Source: Paramacrobiotus metropolitanus (Eukaryota; Tardigrada; Eutardigrada; Parachela; Macrobiotidae). Taken from it: DNA of 64,000 bases. A program made the position numbers and the translations under genes. The notes under the pieces are model-generated. The model did not search any database. It was not told where the DNA came from and saw only the letters and a list, made by a program, of their open reading frames with translations. This document shows positions 62,781 to 64,000 of this stretch, piece by piece. The stretch lies in contig NW_026570356.1 in NCBI RefSeq assembly GCF_019649055.1, positions 1-64,000 on the forward strand. The letters run 5' to 3'. Within the stretch, counting starts at the first letter, position 1; each line of letters starts with the position of its first letter.

Positions 62781-63235
62781 CTAAGAAACTGTCACCTTCG
62801 GCTTTTTCTCGAGTTTCGCCGGGACAGTTTTACTTCTTTGCATGTCGAAAAAGGAAAGAAGCTTGTCCGTATCCAAAGGATCGAGCTTCCAATAAGGAGG
62901 AATGCCGCGTTGTAAATACACTGAATTTTGATCTGTAGAAATCCGCCAATCCGTGAAGTTTGAGTACATTACACTGTTAAGATCGTATGGAAACTGAAGA
63001 GATGCTTGTGGATCTACGTCGTAGTATTCATTGTGAGGGAGATTTCGAGGATTCGAAAGGTAATCTAAAAAAGCACTTAAACTTGTTGACTATCTCAAAC
63101 GGCCACTCTGTAATTATGGCTAAATGACAAATTTTCTTCCTAAAAGTCTACTTACCTTTTAAAAAACTGGCCAGATTGCATTCCAAATTATCTTCATTCG
63201 GTATGATGTATTGACATCGATCTTCTCTTGTATGC
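62781..63235 (-). CDS. 3' exons of an astacin-type (M12A) metalloprotease
   Basis: Exon n-1 (about 63,235-63,154), after CACTAG, begins HTREDRCQYIIPNEDN, matching the end of the astacin zinc site (third His, then RxDRDxYVxI). It ends AAAAG|GTAAGT. An 80-bp intron leads to TTTTTTAG at about 63,075. The last exon reads PRNLPHNEYYDVDPQ and PYDLNSVMYSN, the Met-turn of astacins (SVMHY; here SVMYS), and stops at 62,781. The exon with HExxHxxGxxH is not in the window. The LINE fragment at 63.36 kb lies where it would be expected, so upstream exons are either beyond the LINE or lost. Asp-to-Cys in DRC and the His-to-Tyr Met-turn change raise the possibility of an inactive enzyme. Confidence 0.6.
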
Positions 63236-63363
63236 TAGTGCGGAATTTTAAACAAAGCATGAAGAAATTCATGCAAAAAAAATATTTCTCGGTACCAGTC
63301 AGGCGTTCAAGAAAAGCGTTAGTGTTCATTTCGATTACATTAGGATAATTAGAATGATATCCA

Positions 63364-64000
63364 ATGGACTCGCTGTATCGAGCTCTGCAATATGACTGTT
63401 TCAAAAGCAGTATGAATACCGAGGAGCTAGCTCCCTCCGCCTATCTGGCATCGGCTTCCACTTTGCGCCCGCTTATTTCTAAACTGTGCCCGACGCTACC
63501 ACCAACCGATACAACCGCCGCAACACTGGCTTGGAAACTGCTGACTGGGTTGAATGATGTGCTGGCCGAACCCCTCCACGGCATCCAAAAAGCCTGGGAT
63601 ACCCCCGCGACCCTGCGTGCACTCTCAGACCTTTCAACTTTCCGTGTGTCTGCTACAGAAGTTGCACACCTGAAAGCAGTGTCGACACCAGAGTCCGGTT
63701 AGTGGCTTCACGCACTACCAGCTTCTTGCTTAGGTAATCTGCTAGAAAATATTAATTTTCAGACCAGCGTTGCTCTACGATTAGGCGCTCCAATCGTCAC
63801 CCCACATGAATGTAAGTGCGGCGCTTGGGTGGACGAGCTTGGGAGACACGGAATGAGGTGCAAACGATCAGCTGGACGTTTACCCAGACATGACGGTATC
63901 AGCAGGGAGTTCGTTCGCGCGCTAACAACCAGCGGCTTCCCTGCCAGAATGGAACTGAAGGGATTAGCCTTAAAGGACAATAAAAGGCCGGATGTTGTTA
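63364..64000 (+). pseudogene. RLE-type LINE, second copy, C-terminal part (runs off window)
   Basis: The frame from 63,364 to the window end is homologous to 17,500-18,060 of the first copy: LPASCLGNLLEN, VALRLGAPIVTPHECKCGAW, ELGRHGMRCKRSAGRLPRH and KRPDVV (start of the RLE motif). One in-frame TAG (63,700-63,702) interrupts it. The two copies are clearly diverged, so they are different subfamilies or old insertions. The 5' part with the RT core is missing here. Confidence 0.82.

Noticed and set aside
1-64000. tRNA, rRNA and CRISPR arrays
   Set aside because: No cloverleaf A/B-box pair or rRNA signature was recognised by eye, and the repeat arrays lack spacer structure.

Overview
This is a transposon-dense stretch of a metazoan nuclear genome. 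Host genes are spliced (GT..AG introns) and include a rhodopsin-like GPCR, a secreted TIL-domain inhibitor, a leucine-rich-repeat protein and an astacin-type metalloprotease. Together with Ty3/gypsy, RLE-type and CR1/Jockey-like LINE, MULE-like and mariner-like remnants they indicate an invertebrate, probably an ecdysozoan. A tardigrade would fit, but I cannot prove it from the sequence. There are no prokaryotic features.

Layout. 1-~1.2 kb: degenerate Pro-rich ORFs, perhaps a second element running off the left edge. ~1.4-15.7 kb (minus): a decayed Ty3/gypsy element with unusually large GC-rich ORFs upstream of Gag; in-frame amber codons separate ORF A from ORF B and Gag from Pol. 16.0-18.4 kb (plus): a LINE with reverse transcriptase, CCHC and restriction-like endonuclease. 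18.6-19.5 kb: two inverted-repeat elements and a TTTCTTAGG tract. 19,614-30,967 (minus): a complete Ty3/gypsy element with paired LTRs, TTGG target duplication, polypurine tract, gag, pol, env and a fourth ORF. A 1,023-bp MITE with TTA duplications sits inside its integrase. 31.1-32.1 kb (minus): a SWIM-finger MULE transposase remnant ending in a 16-bp repeat array. 32.5-34.4 kb (minus): four-exon GPCR copy A; its truncated paralogue B lies at 49.2-51.0 kb and is split by an array-terminated transposon with an 8-bp duplication. 34.4-46 kb: mostly intergenic, with several inverted-repeat and tandem elements. 46.0-48.3 kb (plus): a two-exon TIL gene with a clear TATA box. 53.3 kb (minus): a first exon with a signal peptide. 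54.8-56.0 kb (plus): a LINE 3' end. 56.9-59.4 kb (plus): an LRR gene with lesions. 60.8-61.5 kb: a long inverted-repeat element. 61.9-63.2 kb (minus): a Cys-rich ORF and astacin 3' exons. 63.4 kb to the right edge: a second RLE-LINE copy.

The most interesting thread is a group of transposons whose ends are arrays of degenerate 15-17-bp modules rather than simple TIRs. The clearest module reads about CATTTTGGCCRCCATT and occurs at 15.85, 31.1 and 42.7/43.3 kb. Related-looking variants bound elements at 49.4-50.2 and 52.6-53.2 kb. One array is adjacent to the MULE transposase remnant, and the 49.4 kb element has an 8-bp target duplication that the uninterrupted GPCR copy confirms. I infer that these are non-autonomous MULE-like elements.

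Limits: splice sites, frames and repeats were read by eye; no alignment, database or folding program was run.
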